NCBI RefSeq assembly: GCF_027942865.1
Contig: NC_134515.1
Location: 18,064,227-18,128,226, forward strand
Direction: 5' to 3'
Length of the DNA: 64,000 nucleotides
From: Odontesthes bonariensis
Taxonomy: Eukaryota > Chordata > Actinopteri > Atheriniformes > Atherinopsidae
Part shown: piece after piece, positions 38,030 to 50,000 of the stretch
Layout of the letters: each line of letters opens with the position of its first letter
Position numbering within the stretch: position 1 is the first letter of the stretch
The notes under the pieces: model-generated
What the model was told of the DNA's origin: nothing
The model's input: the letters and a program-made list of their open reading frames with translations, nothing else
Database searches by the model: none
Program-made: the position numbers and the translations under genes

Positions 38030-40582
38030 ACAGCTGACATGCGCACTGTTACAAAGCAAAAAACCCAACAAAAAACAGAATATCTCAGAACAGAATATCT
38101 ATGATTGGTTAGGCATATTCTCTAAAGTCAATCCACCACCAAATCCAGGAAGCAGAGCATTGACCAAACATTGCTTTCCTCGATAATGCAATTGCTGCAA
38201 AAAAAAACACCCCGAAAAAACCCAAGATCAAAAGCAACCAGTTCTTCATCACCACCAAAAAAGACTTAAAAATTACTCTGATATATTGCTTAGCATTACT
38301 CAACACATCCAAAATGACTAACGAGTAAAATAATCCATAACCAAATCTACTTTTAAAGCGTCAAATTCTTGTAATAAAAGAGTTTTATGGTACAAAAGCT
38401 TCAGTGGCCCTAAATCACAAAAGCAGACTGGCGGTGAATGCAACTCGTGAGCCAAAAGAGCCTTTGTGCATGACTGTTGTTATAGAAACAGTACAAAGAG
38501 CCTTGGGCATTATTGTGAAAGCGAGATGAGGGGGAATAATTTGGTGCTAATTGAGACAGCATTCTTTGAGTAGGAGCCTTCTTCGGCCAGAAGAGGGCAG
38601 CATAACAAAAGACATTGCTAGATTTTGGACTGTCCTCAAATAAAACCTAGAAAATGCTGAATAACAGGTGTTCAAAGTGGTTTAAATTCTATTCACTGTC
38701 CATGCTATTCTACCAGTAATAAGTTTCAAGTTGAAGATAGGTTTCTAATGTGATCTTTGGCTGACGATACAGGAAAGTTAGTAAGAGATGCATCACCTTA
38801 TAAGGCAAATAGTGGTGAAAAATAAGGAACTCATTGAAAACACAAAAAAATTGCTACAATATAAAAAAGATTCAATAACCAACAGACTCCCAAGTATAAA
38901 CATTATAACACTGCAAGTTTGCATCGCCATCGGCTGGCTGCTTGCAGGCACTGTAAAGTCTGGGCAATAGTTTGAATCAGACCCGTTGGGGTATATGGTC
39001 AACAATACACCATCAACACGGTTGGTCAGAAATTTACAGACATATGGTGCTGACTAAATAATCGCACATAATAGCACAGAAAACCCTGCTGTTCAGCAGA
39101 GCTCATCAGCCCCACTGCTCCTCAGTCCAGCTGTGATCAAAATATGTAGAAAACACCAAAACAGGCTTCCTCTCTCAGGAGCTGGTGTAATTGCAAAAGT
39201 TAAAACGTGTGAACGTTAATAATAAAAAATATTAAAATTAAAAAAAGTGTTTGTGTGCACTTGCATAGAACAGCCCGGGAGTAATGAGCAAGGCGTGACC
39301 ACACTCCCCTCTGCAGGTGTGCCCAGGTTTGAAGAGGTCTGTAAGCTCTTAAACCTACAACTGGACATACGTACCAGGTGTTTGTTTTTTTTCTCGGTTA
39401 ATGACGAAAGGAGAAAGGTAGTTTATAGTTGTAGCTTTTAAAAGGCAACAACCGCGGTTATGATTCAAAATGAAAAACACCTCTAAAACGGACGATAGAA
39501 GGTGCAGTGTCAGCTGAATTTGAACGGCGTCAAACTTAATTACAGCTGTTTTTCAAGAACTCAAATTAGCATTTGTAGCACTACATAATGAAAATACTTA
39601 ACATTTAAACTGTGAACAATGAAGGGAGCTACTATTTTTACTGATGTGTGAATATTTAAGTGTTGTTACACAAGCAGTGACAGCCGGGTTTCGTGTCAGT
39701 TAAAGTAGTTCCATATCCATTTGAGGAGTAGAATCAGTTAAAGTGTCAGGTGCTCCTGCTGAGCTAAATAGGCATGCTGAGCTAACATGTCTGTTAAAAG
39801 CAAGAGACGCTTGTTGGAAAGTCAGCAGCTGAAAGCATTAGTAGACATTGTGAACACTGCATGGAGGTTACATAATGTGAAAGCATAGTAAGAGTAAGTG
39901 ACTGTAAGTCAGTGCAAGTTCATTTGCAATAGTCACCCATAAGCATAAAATTTTCTTAAAAAAGCTGACAAATATGAAAAACTGAGCTAACTTTTACAAG
40001 TACAAATGGTGGGCTGTAGACAAAAGTACAAATGTGTATGAGTTTGAGTACGAAGAGGTTCAGGAAGAGCAAAAAAAAAAAACGTGCAGAAATAAATCAT
40101 CAGCAGATACATTTCTGAGGGAAAAGGTTGAAACAATAAAAGATATTTTTTTTAAATCTTTACCAAACGTTGAGAGCACTGATTGGCGATTCTGGATGAA
40201 AAGTACGTTGAAATAGTTTTTAAAAAAATTGTTACCGCTCAACAGAAATACCAGAAAATCAGTGTGCGTCGTTGACAGTTAAATGCTAGCACATGCCTTC
40301 AATAAACTGAAAAGATACATTTCCCATTAAACTATGCTAGCTATTGTGCTTTTTTTTTGGCTTCATATACAGGATTACACATTGTGTCAGAGGAGCAGGC
40401 AGCGTTAGCTTGTTTGCTTAGTATGTTGAGCACCTGGCAGTTAAAGATCAGAGGAATTGTCATGCAGCACAATCACAACTTGGCCAAAAGTGGGTATTGG
40501 TGAGCACAGATTTACAGAAACAGCTAAAGGCTTCCCCGGACATCAGGTGTCGCGTTCCTCCTCATGGATGTGGGCTTCCGTC

Positions 40583-40619
40583 GGGGGGGGGGGGGGGGGG
40601 GGGGGGGTTGGGGGGGGGG
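40583..40619. repeat. Poly(G)/poly(C) tract in slc16a4 3' UTR
   Basis: G25-TT-G10 on the + strand, hence C10-AA-C25 in the slc16a4 transcript about 220 nt after the stop codon. The + strand can in principle form G-quadruplexes. Exact length is uncertain, as such homopolymers are error-prone. Confidence 0.95.
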
Positions 40620-40838
40620 TATTATTTTGCAGAGCATATGATTTTGACTTTTTAAAGATTTTGCATGATCAAATGTTCAGACTACTACATGTTTTCAACA
40701 TGATCCTGTGAGGCTGGCGCCACACTCCAGTTGTACTTAATGACCAAGGTCCTGACTTTAAGCTGAGCTTCAGAGTTCACGTATGCAGGCCTGTGGTAAT
40801 GAACATGTTGGTTCAAGATCCTTCCCTGGATTTCATTC

Positions 40839-41047
40839 CTACACAGCGCCGTTCCGCAGGTGGTCAGGGGTGAAGCATCCGTTGGTCTTGCAGCTGCTTT
40901 CTGCACTCTTGGTCGGGGACAGTTTTTTCCTGGCCTTCCAGCGCTGAGCCAGCGGCTCCATGAAGAGGGAGAGGGAGGAGATTAGATAGCAGAGCCCCGC
41001 CAGGTAGAAAGAACAATCATAAGTCTGAGTGTAGTCGTAAAGGAACC
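40839..41047 (-). CDS. slc16a4: slc16a4 coding exon 8 (C-terminus)
   Basis: 69 codons including TAG, after a split Gly codon. It encodes [18 protein letters not shown], the last TM segment ([20 protein letters not shown]) and a cytoplasmic tail about 20-25 residues longer than the human one, with several Cys residues. Confidence 0.92.
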
Positions 41048-44000
41048 CTACAAAACAGAAACAACACGGCTGTTCATCAGTGAAAACTCACGTTTGATTT
41101 CATTGGTACATCATAGACGAAAAGGCTGTGGAAACCAAATGAAAGTATTGATAAGGTTAGTTGTCAACATTTCCATCGATTTAGAATGACATGGTGTACA
41201 AAGACGCTATGAAACAGGAACTATCATGATCTTGGTGATAGTTAGCGTCTAAATGGTGAAAAATTGTATTTGTAACCAAAAGTTTATATTTTCATCAATA
41301 ATTACTAAATGTGTGCACATTTTATGGTCAGAATGACTGTTGTCCATAATCAAAAGCACAACACTTTGAATATCATCAGTTAATCAAACAGCTTTTGTGT
41401 ACAATCTGAATATTTACACGAAATGTATAAATTTAACAACAATACCGACAATAGAAATAGAGAATACTCAAAAGGTGGCCCTTGACACAATTATTGGAAC
41501 CATTTCCTTTCCTTTAATGTTTGTTTGCAGAGTCATCTGCAACAGTGCCTGTGCCTAAGAGCTTCTTGCAGCCATCACAACACCAATAAAAAGCACCACA
41601 CCTTAATACTCTAACCAGTCTAAAGCATTTTAGATATCTTGTTTGATGCGTTTTCCATGATCTACACCTACCCTCTCAGACCTTTCTCTTTGAGTCCCGG
41701 GAGTGTCCTCGATACTTTATAACTGTGAAAAATCCTGATGTTATGAACTGTGACGAGAGGTTTCAAGATTTTTCATTGTTTTGCGTAGCCATCGGAATTA
41801 TTATGTTGTTGTTTTTTTGGTCGTTCTCTCATATGGTTCTCATATTTGTGATAAAGAAAACTGGCAAATTCAATCCACACTGACAGTGGAACTGATATTT
41901 TCGCATTATTTAAATTTTTTTTGTAAAATGACATTTAAGTGAAATATTTCCATTTGCTTTTCATTCTGAAGTTTATTTCTACTTTGTATTTTCAGCAGCA
42001 CGACAAATAAAAAACAAATGAATACAGTATATACTGTCAGAAAAATGACCAACATGAACCAGGACACCAGGAAGTTAACAGGGAAAACTAGTTACTTAGT
42101 GATAATGCATGTCATTTTTCTTCCTTCAGCTCACCGGTTATTGTCTATCTCTAAATGCTTGTTCTTTTCCAAAAAAGCATCTTAAATTGAAAGAAAGGTA
42201 TATAACCATGTCTATGCAAGACCCTGAAGGCGTATACCTGCGCCACTGCTATTAGAATCTTTGGATTTTGAAAAACTAAGCTATTTGAGGATTATCCGGT
42301 TTCTAAAAGGCATGAAAAGTTACAAATGAGCACAATTAGCATACCTTTTGCTTTCTCTACAATTTTAGAACAGAAAAAACTCCCTTAACTTTCCCCTTCG
42401 TTAGCTTATTAGAGTTATGACTTTTTTGGTTATGTGTAACAAGGGGCGAAAAAACCCCAAAGCTTGATGAATTCAACTCTGGCCTAACAACCAGCACTAA
42501 GCAGGTGCCTGTCACACTGAAAACAAAAGCATTAAAGAGCACATTTGTGTTCTTTAAGTTGTAATCCCGATCCACAGCAAAATAATATATATTATTTCTT
42601 CCTTTGCGCCTGTTTTAGGTCTCCGCCAAATTTCACACTCGACTGCAGATAACAGATAAATCTCTGTGTATTGTGTATCAGGGAAGTCTGACAGAAATGG
42701 GCAGGCACTTTAAAAAGAAGTGACTTCGCTGATGATTGTATGGAGCATGTACAGTGTTGGGAGTATAACGGCGTTACTAACGGCGTTATTTTTCCAGTAA
42801 CGGAGTAATCTAATTAATTACTTTCCCCATCGTTACAACGCCGTTATCGTCACTGAGAATATAAAGTGGCACGTTACTACAATTTGGTTGTAGGCTTTTG
42901 GCTACACATCAGCTGCATGCTGCCTGGAGAGAGCAGGGGTGGGGATGATGACACCATTGCAAATGCGATGATGGTTGGCTGTGTGGGCGGATCATGCCCT
43001 GCTCACGCTGTTTCACTGCACGCGCTAAACACACACAAGACAGCGGCGACAAGCCAGGGAAGTTCAAAGGTAAGTACCTGCACTACTTCTCACCCGTGGA
43101 GATAAAAGGCAAGAATGTGTATGTAACATGCACGCTATGCCCAGGGAAAAAACTATCCACGTCTGCCTCAAGTAACTCAAATCTAATGAAGCACCTTACA
43201 TCAACCCATGCGAATATGAAGCACTTGTTGCTTCTGCAGCTGCTAACCCAACCCCAAGCCCAAATGCAGCTAGCTAACCCAACCTCAAGCCCAAATGCAG
43301 CTAGCGTGAGCCCCCAGCGAAGGAGGCGGAGCCACTCGAAAACAACCAACACTCCATTTTTCGGCTCAGAATTTATTTATTCATTTATTTCTGTGCATCA
43401 TATGGCAGGCTGCAATCTATTGAGTTCAAATAAATACCGAATGTTCTAAATTACTGTATTTAGTGTTTTTATATCTTCTATATACGGAGTATAGGGAAAT
43501 ATTCACTGAGTCTGGTCCATTTTTTTTTTCCTTTAGCACAAGTTTCTTGTGTTTACCTTGAATGAATTCAATCAGTTAATATAAACATATTTGATGTTAA
43601 AGATGTTATAGAACATAACAGCGTTATAGAACACAAAAAGTAACGCCAAAGTTACTTTGCTGAGTAACTAATTACTTTTACAATGTGGTAACTGAGTTAC
43701 TAACTGAATTACTTTTTGGGAGCAGTAACTAGTAACTATAACTAATTACTTTTTAAAAGTAACTGGACTAACACTGAGCATGTGTATATTAAAGTCATGG
43801 ACAAACTTCAACCAATTGGATGTACCAAACGAACCAATTAGTAAAAAGAGCTGGGTCTGTTGCAACCAGTGAAGGACATTGATTGGTTCAAACTTCTGTG
43901 CATGGGCCACAAAAGGACAGCGGAGAGTCTGATAAGATAGCTTATTCTCGTGGCAGAGAGATTGCAGGTCTCACAAGAATCTAGCTGTCTTGCAAGGTCC

Positions 44001-47000
44001 ATAAAAACACTTCACAGCAAAAGGGTGAAACAGATGAGATTAAATAAAAACCGGTTTGAGCTAACACTCGAGCTACTGCTGACAGAGACAGTTTACAGTT
44101 TGAGCCCATGGCAAGAAGATTTGAACAACAGGAATACTTTTGCACCTTGCAGCCTGTTAGTACAGCAAAAAGGAGGACCCATGGTTCGTCAAATGTTTAA
44201 AATTTCGTGCTGCCCTAAAGGGGATCTTTAGTCAGGTTTCAACAATCCATAAGCTCCTTTGAGGAAACTAGTGAACAACCGAGGGCAGAGACCATATCAG
44301 CAGACCCCCTCACTTTAACTGGTGCCAAATGTTTCCCATGATGAGAAGAGGAGTTCTTTTCCTAGAAGTACCCAAGATACTTAGAACGCCTGGCTGAGAG
44401 TGTATGTTTACCATAAGGACGCATGCTTAGTTGGTCAGTATATTTAGTGCTCCACATATTAAAGAAGACATCACCAGATCAGGAGTCAGGCAGGTAACTC
44501 TACACTGACCAGGAGAACATCATAAATTAGACTCCAATCAGATGTAAAAATATGTACTACAACACAAAACCAGATAACAGATTAGAAACTGCTCTCTAAG
44601 ACTAGCAAAGGCAAGCTGCCATCAATTACATAAAACAATCAAACCCACTATGAATGCAGTACTGTCATTCCAAGACTTTGATTTGACTGATTAGTTGGCA
44701 GGATGACATTTGACCCAATAACCTCTGTGTGCATTTTCCTTCAAGCAAACCCAAATTTCCAGAATGGAATACTGAAGTTATTTTTCTCCTGTATGTTTTA
44801 GTTTTCACTCTCCACAGTGGCTGCATACACACAGACAGGCAGTTAGAGACTCTGAGGCACTACAGGGAATTCAGGGCACAGTGAAAATATGTGCTACAAC
44901 TCCGCCTCAGATAAGTATGTTTAGAACGAAGCCTGTCAAGTACCTCCCCCTTCAGTCATTAACACCCTGTCTTGAACTCTTATGACCCTCCCCCACACAT
45001 ACACACACACACCCCAACACGCACCTCCACACACCTACATACACAGAAATATACCCAAACTTTGTCCTTAACAAATCACTTTAGAAACATAATGTCATGG
45101 TGATCATCCAGTGCACATGCAGTGCATATGAATGTGTTTGTGTACATTTGGAAAAGTGGGTCACCACATGGAACTCCTGAAAGTTTTCCAAGAAATGATT
45201 CACTCACCTGCCAAAGGAGGCCCAGTGAGACAACCCAAGCCAACAAAGAACATGGAGAAGCCCATGGAGTTATTGAGTTTCTCTGAGCCCACGAGATCAA
45301 CCTGCAGGGCAGAAACACAAATTGCTTCTGAAACCCTTAATATGTTAAGACTTATATACATATAAGACTAATGACATCTATTTGATTTTGTTAGTTTTAA
45401 ACAGTTTAAAAAAAAGTTTAAAAAAAAGACATTGTCTGCAAGAGTATATGTTAATCAAATGCCTGTCTATATACATTAACAATCCCTTCACAGATGTGCA
45501 ATTTACTAAAGTCACGTACACTAATGTGCACGTACACAAAGACAACAACTTCCTGAATCGTGTAATGAGCTGTGATCACTTGCAGCGGTTTTCAGAAATG
45601 CTCTACTGCCTGAAGCCCCGAAGATCAAACCTATGAAAAACCGGTTACTTTCAGTCTGTTCATAACATTCTGTACTGTGTAAGATGTTTTGCAAGGTGTT
45701 TTTTTATTTACAGAATTACAAAACTATTCTAGTTTTCTGTGTTGTTTTTCCAGTCTCAGTGTTTTGAAAGTTATTGCGATCAAACACAAAATGAGCAAAA
45801 AAAAAAAAACTCCTCAAAAAAAAGGGTTGCATTAACTGTCATGAAAAAAGTCACGCGTTAATAAAGAAAAATAAAAAAAAACATACTCTAATGTAAAGTT
45901 ACATTTTAAATCTGATGTGATTTGTTGTACAGTAAATTTAGATGAAACACAATGAGGCATGCATGAGTGCTCTGCTGTGTTTAGTAGAAGGAAACAGAAC
46001 TGAGGCTTTTCTCTTGTAGGAGAGCGGACGTCTCACGAGACTCTGCTATACTGCAGAAGACAGATATTGATGTCTAAACCCGAAGTAAACAGTCAGGAAG
46101 ACTTACAAAAGACTCTGAAGGGCTCAACAATCTATTTTCATGATAAACCGCCAACAAGGTATTTTGCTTCGCTTGCATAATGCTTCATGTGTCATGTTTG
46201 TGCTGAGCACACTCAGGATTTTATTACCGTTTCCATACTTTGCTCCATTTCATTATTTTATTTTTTTAAACTATTTTCACCATCAAAGACAAATATAGCT
46301 CTGATGGCGTGACACAAGCATATATGCACCTTCGAGAAACAAGATGTTGCCTAATAATGGCCAGATCCAAAGTTCATGTGTTTTTTGTCATTAAGACAGA
46401 TGCAATCAGCGTAGGGTGAGTCAATAATGTAAGACATGCCAGACATTTTGGAGTGACTACAGGTTTCAGATTAGTGTTTCATGTTTGTGGCAAAATCAGA
46501 CTAATTTCTTAGGCTGTTTCACGTCATTATTAAGGCCCAAAGGCATGTCCTGGCCTTTGAGACCACACCATTGAAAACTGAAATGAAGCCATATGCCCTT
46601 TTCTAGTTTCTGATCTAAAGATACAGTACACCCAATGACTCAATGTGTTGTTCCACCCTTTCCGGCAGTTGAGAAACATCTCCAACAACATGCTACTGCA
46701 ACTGCTACTGTTATTTCACCTGATGGGCGAGTCTGATACATCAAGTTTCGCAAGGTAAAAGAAGCGCTGAATGATAGTATTATTAGACTGATGGGGGTGA
46801 GACAGCGTGAAAAGTAAAACGATATTGAGAAAGCGCACTGTGGTACTATATAAAGATGACTCTGTAGCGTTCAACAACCCTTACTCATCTTTCCCAAATT
46901 ACTTGTTAGAATTTACTCTGTTCTGCAATGTAAAATGATGAATAAAAACCTCTTACCTAAAACAGACACTTCTCATAAGTTTAAACGCTTTGTGGGTTTG

Positions 47001-50000
47001 TTGTTTCCTTACTACTTACATGCAAGTTCCCTAGGAAAAAAAGTAAATACTGGAAAACAGATTTTCAATCCTCACAGAGCTGTTGGTTTTTGCTGAGTTC
47101 ATGAGCAGAATATACTAATTAATCTCTAAGCTTGCTGTATTGCACCAACACTTTGGTCCAGATTCAAATATCACAGCAACTCTCAGATAATTTGCCAAGA
47201 GATTTTTTTAGAGCCCCTCATACAGTATTCCCCAGTGGACAAAGTGCACTGACACTGACAAACCTTTTACTTTCAGGTCAGAGCTTTCATTTATCCTGTG
47301 AAGTATCCAAAGGTTTATTTGATAGATTGCACTCAAACTGTGTACAAATATTCATGTTTACCCACAGGATTAATTTGGATTACTTTGTTTGTATCGTTTT
47401 AGGCGCTTTTTACTGCTTCCTTCAGGTAAAAATGTGTTTTTAGAACAAATTCCTCTAAAGTTAATGAACTGATCATTAAAATATTGTTGTTGGCAGTATG
47501 AGTACGTTTGAGCTGTTTGGCAGACGTGCTGCTCACTGACTACAGATCTTTACAGATGACACACAGTTGAACAGAAGTACACCTATAGAATATCAACTTT
47601 CACCGTTGATTACACATAGTTTTTCTTATCATTTGATTTGAAAGGTATAAAACAAAACATGCTTTACAACCACGCAGGATGGGTAATCTATGTCGATGTG
47701 TTTCAAGCAGGAACAATTGAATTTGTTGAGATGGGTGGATCCTTACGAGGACAGGAAGCAGCAAAGCCATGTAGCCGCCACAGAAGATGGCAAAAAAGAC
47801 AGCATAGACCATCAACAGGATGTAGGAGGTTGCCAGTGGGGAGAGCAGGTTGACCAAGCCACAGAGGATCAGGTAGGCTTTGTGGTAGTGATATTTATGG
47901 AACAGATTCCTGTCTGCCACCCAGCCCGAGGCCAACTGGGCGACGGTCTCTGTGATACCTGTAACAGTAGCAAAGGTAGACGGATGAGAGAATGAGAAAC
48001 TGGTACAAAGTACGGCTACATTTTAAATGAAAATTTTAAAAATGAACAAAAATAAGCAATAGAGGGAGAAGTGATATTTCAAATAGTTTAATTCAATGTA
48101 AAATGAGAAGGAATTTGAAAGCTCAGTGATTTCAAAAAGCTGCTCAATGACAATGATCAGTCAAAAAAAATATGGGGTGTTATTCTTATTGCTTACACGT
48201 ATAACAGACTACATTCAGGACTCCTTGGGACAAAACTAATGCAGTTGAAATAGAAAATCCTGTTTCCTGGCAGTTTACTTTAAAAAGCAATAATAAAAGA
48301 GAGTTGAGAGAAAAGTTTTTCTATATTTGGTAAAAATCCCTTTTTTTGTTGTTTGTTTTTTGGATTAAATAAAGAAAAATTGAATTAAAAATGCCTTAAA
48401 AAAATAGAAATCTTTACATTTGAGAATTAGAAAGCAGATAAAGACCAGCCAGAGATCTCCAGATAAAATGGTGAGGTTCATCCCTGATTAGAAAATGAAT
48501 TGAAGGAGAAAAAAACTCAACTGCAAACTAAATGAGGATAGTTTACGAGTTTAAACATGTATATTTCTGAATTTCAAGTAGATAACTCATCTATAGTGGA
48601 TTGTCTTGTAGCCTGTTACACTGGCACTGGACCAGACAAACAATAGCAGTGGCTGTTTCATTGTAGCCGACATGTCAACCAAGTCCAACATGAAGCAGGA
48701 AGATTTCAGTTAACCGCCGGTGCACTCTGGGAAGAAACTTTGTTTTCGTTTAGATATCGGATTCAGCTCAGAAGATTTTTGCTCCTTCATTTTTGATGAA
48801 ATTTTCAACAAACATTAGATTATTATCTTGATATCGGTTACACCCCTTCTTTCCAAATGGATGACCTACAGGGGGGTTTTGTGAATTCTTAATACTGAAT
48901 ATTGCACCATGAACATCATCATCATCATCATGATCACTGTCAACATCACCATCATTTATATATCATCCCATTGAGATAAAGTATTTTTTCATTAAATGTT
49001 GGCTGTTGAGATAAATCTGTTGGGATTGACAGACAAAGTTGTAAATGCTGCAGCAGCAGAATGCAGTGGTCAGAACTGCACTGATCTGCACAGGTATCAA
49101 ACGTGAAGTTGTTGTCCCTGTTCTTTGACACGAAATTGACATGTTCAGCTGTCAACATCTGCATTATCAAACCCAGCAAACTATTTATTACGCACACCAT
49201 CTTTTCTGATTGATTGCTGGCCCTACTCGGGTATGATGACTGGGCAGATATGGACTGCTCTCTGCTGAGGTCAACTGGAACGCGATGCCATGCAGAAACT
49301 GCAGTGGTGTATTGACTGTCGCAGGAATAGCTACAAGCAGGCAGCGCTTAGCCACTAATCAATGAAACAAACTGGTTCTGTGCAGATCAGAGTAACCCAT
49401 CCTTTGCACAGCCTCTGCAGTGCAACTCCACAAGCTGCATCCACTAACACTGGGCTTGAAACCACATCAGACCATGTTGAATATGAGTCTGCATAGAGCA
49501 TGCATGCTTACACCAATTATTGTCTACATTTCAAAAGCAGATTATAAGTTATGACAGCAGTGTCCTCATTCTTTAAGAGCCTGAAGAAAGCCTGAATAAT
49601 TCTACAATGAAACACTTGATCAGTGAACACCTCTGCTCTGCTTACCTAACAGGATCTAAAACGTTCCCCTTCACCGAGGTTAGAAAGATGACATGAGGCA
49701 GCTGTGCAATGTTTACGTGTCCTCCTTTTGTGACCTAAGACACGTCCTGGAGTGTCCCCTGCTTGCTTACAGACAAGTTGTGAGTTTGTTTGTGTGTTTT
49801 AGCCCCAGCAGGTTGGTTCAGCACTGCAGCTGTTCCTGTTCAAACTCAGTACAAAGCTGTTGGCCCCTCCAAGTAGCAGCGCATCAAGCTAAGTGCATCA
49901 GAGACATAGGTTCTGTCCAATTCTCTCCACTGGCCTTCAGGTAAAGAGGTTTTTAAGGTTGGTGCTAGATTAAATCAGCTATTTGATCCGACTTATGAAA

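Larger units (their letters stand above)
38005..40838 (-). other. slc16a4: slc16a4 3' UTR (inferred)
   Basis: Non-coding sequence between the slc16a4 stop codon and its predicted poly(A) site. It is AT-rich except for the G/C homopolymer tract at 40583-40619. No ORF of interest is present. The extent is inferred from the poly(A) signal, and a shorter UTR is possible. Confidence 0.45.
42752..43776 (+). mobile_element. Internally deleted hAT DNA transposon
   Basis: 1025 bp bounded by CAGTGTTGGGAGTATAACG on the left and ...AACTGGACTAACACTG on the right, giving inverted termini that share CAGTGTT. The flanks are AGCATGTA (42744-42751) and AGCATGTG (43777-43784), an 8-bp target-site duplication with one mismatch, the size made by hAT transposases. 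Both subterminal regions are dense in AACG/AGTAAC motifs. The inside keeps a BED zinc-finger coding fragment but no visible RNase H-like catalytic or dimerisation domain, so it cannot be autonomous. It lies in slc16a4 intron 7. Confidence 0.85.
41048..45207 (-). other. slc16a4 intron 7 (between coding exons 7 and 8)
   Basis: 4.16 kb, GTGAGT donor and TTTTGTAG acceptor in the minus sense. It contains the hAT element at 42752-43776 and a CA-rich simple repeat near 44990-45050. No other feature was recognised. Confidence 0.88.

Noticed and set aside
48913..48955. Short regular ATC repeats considered as a CRISPR-like array
   Set aside because: It is a simple trinucleotide microsatellite without spacers, and the genome is vertebrate.
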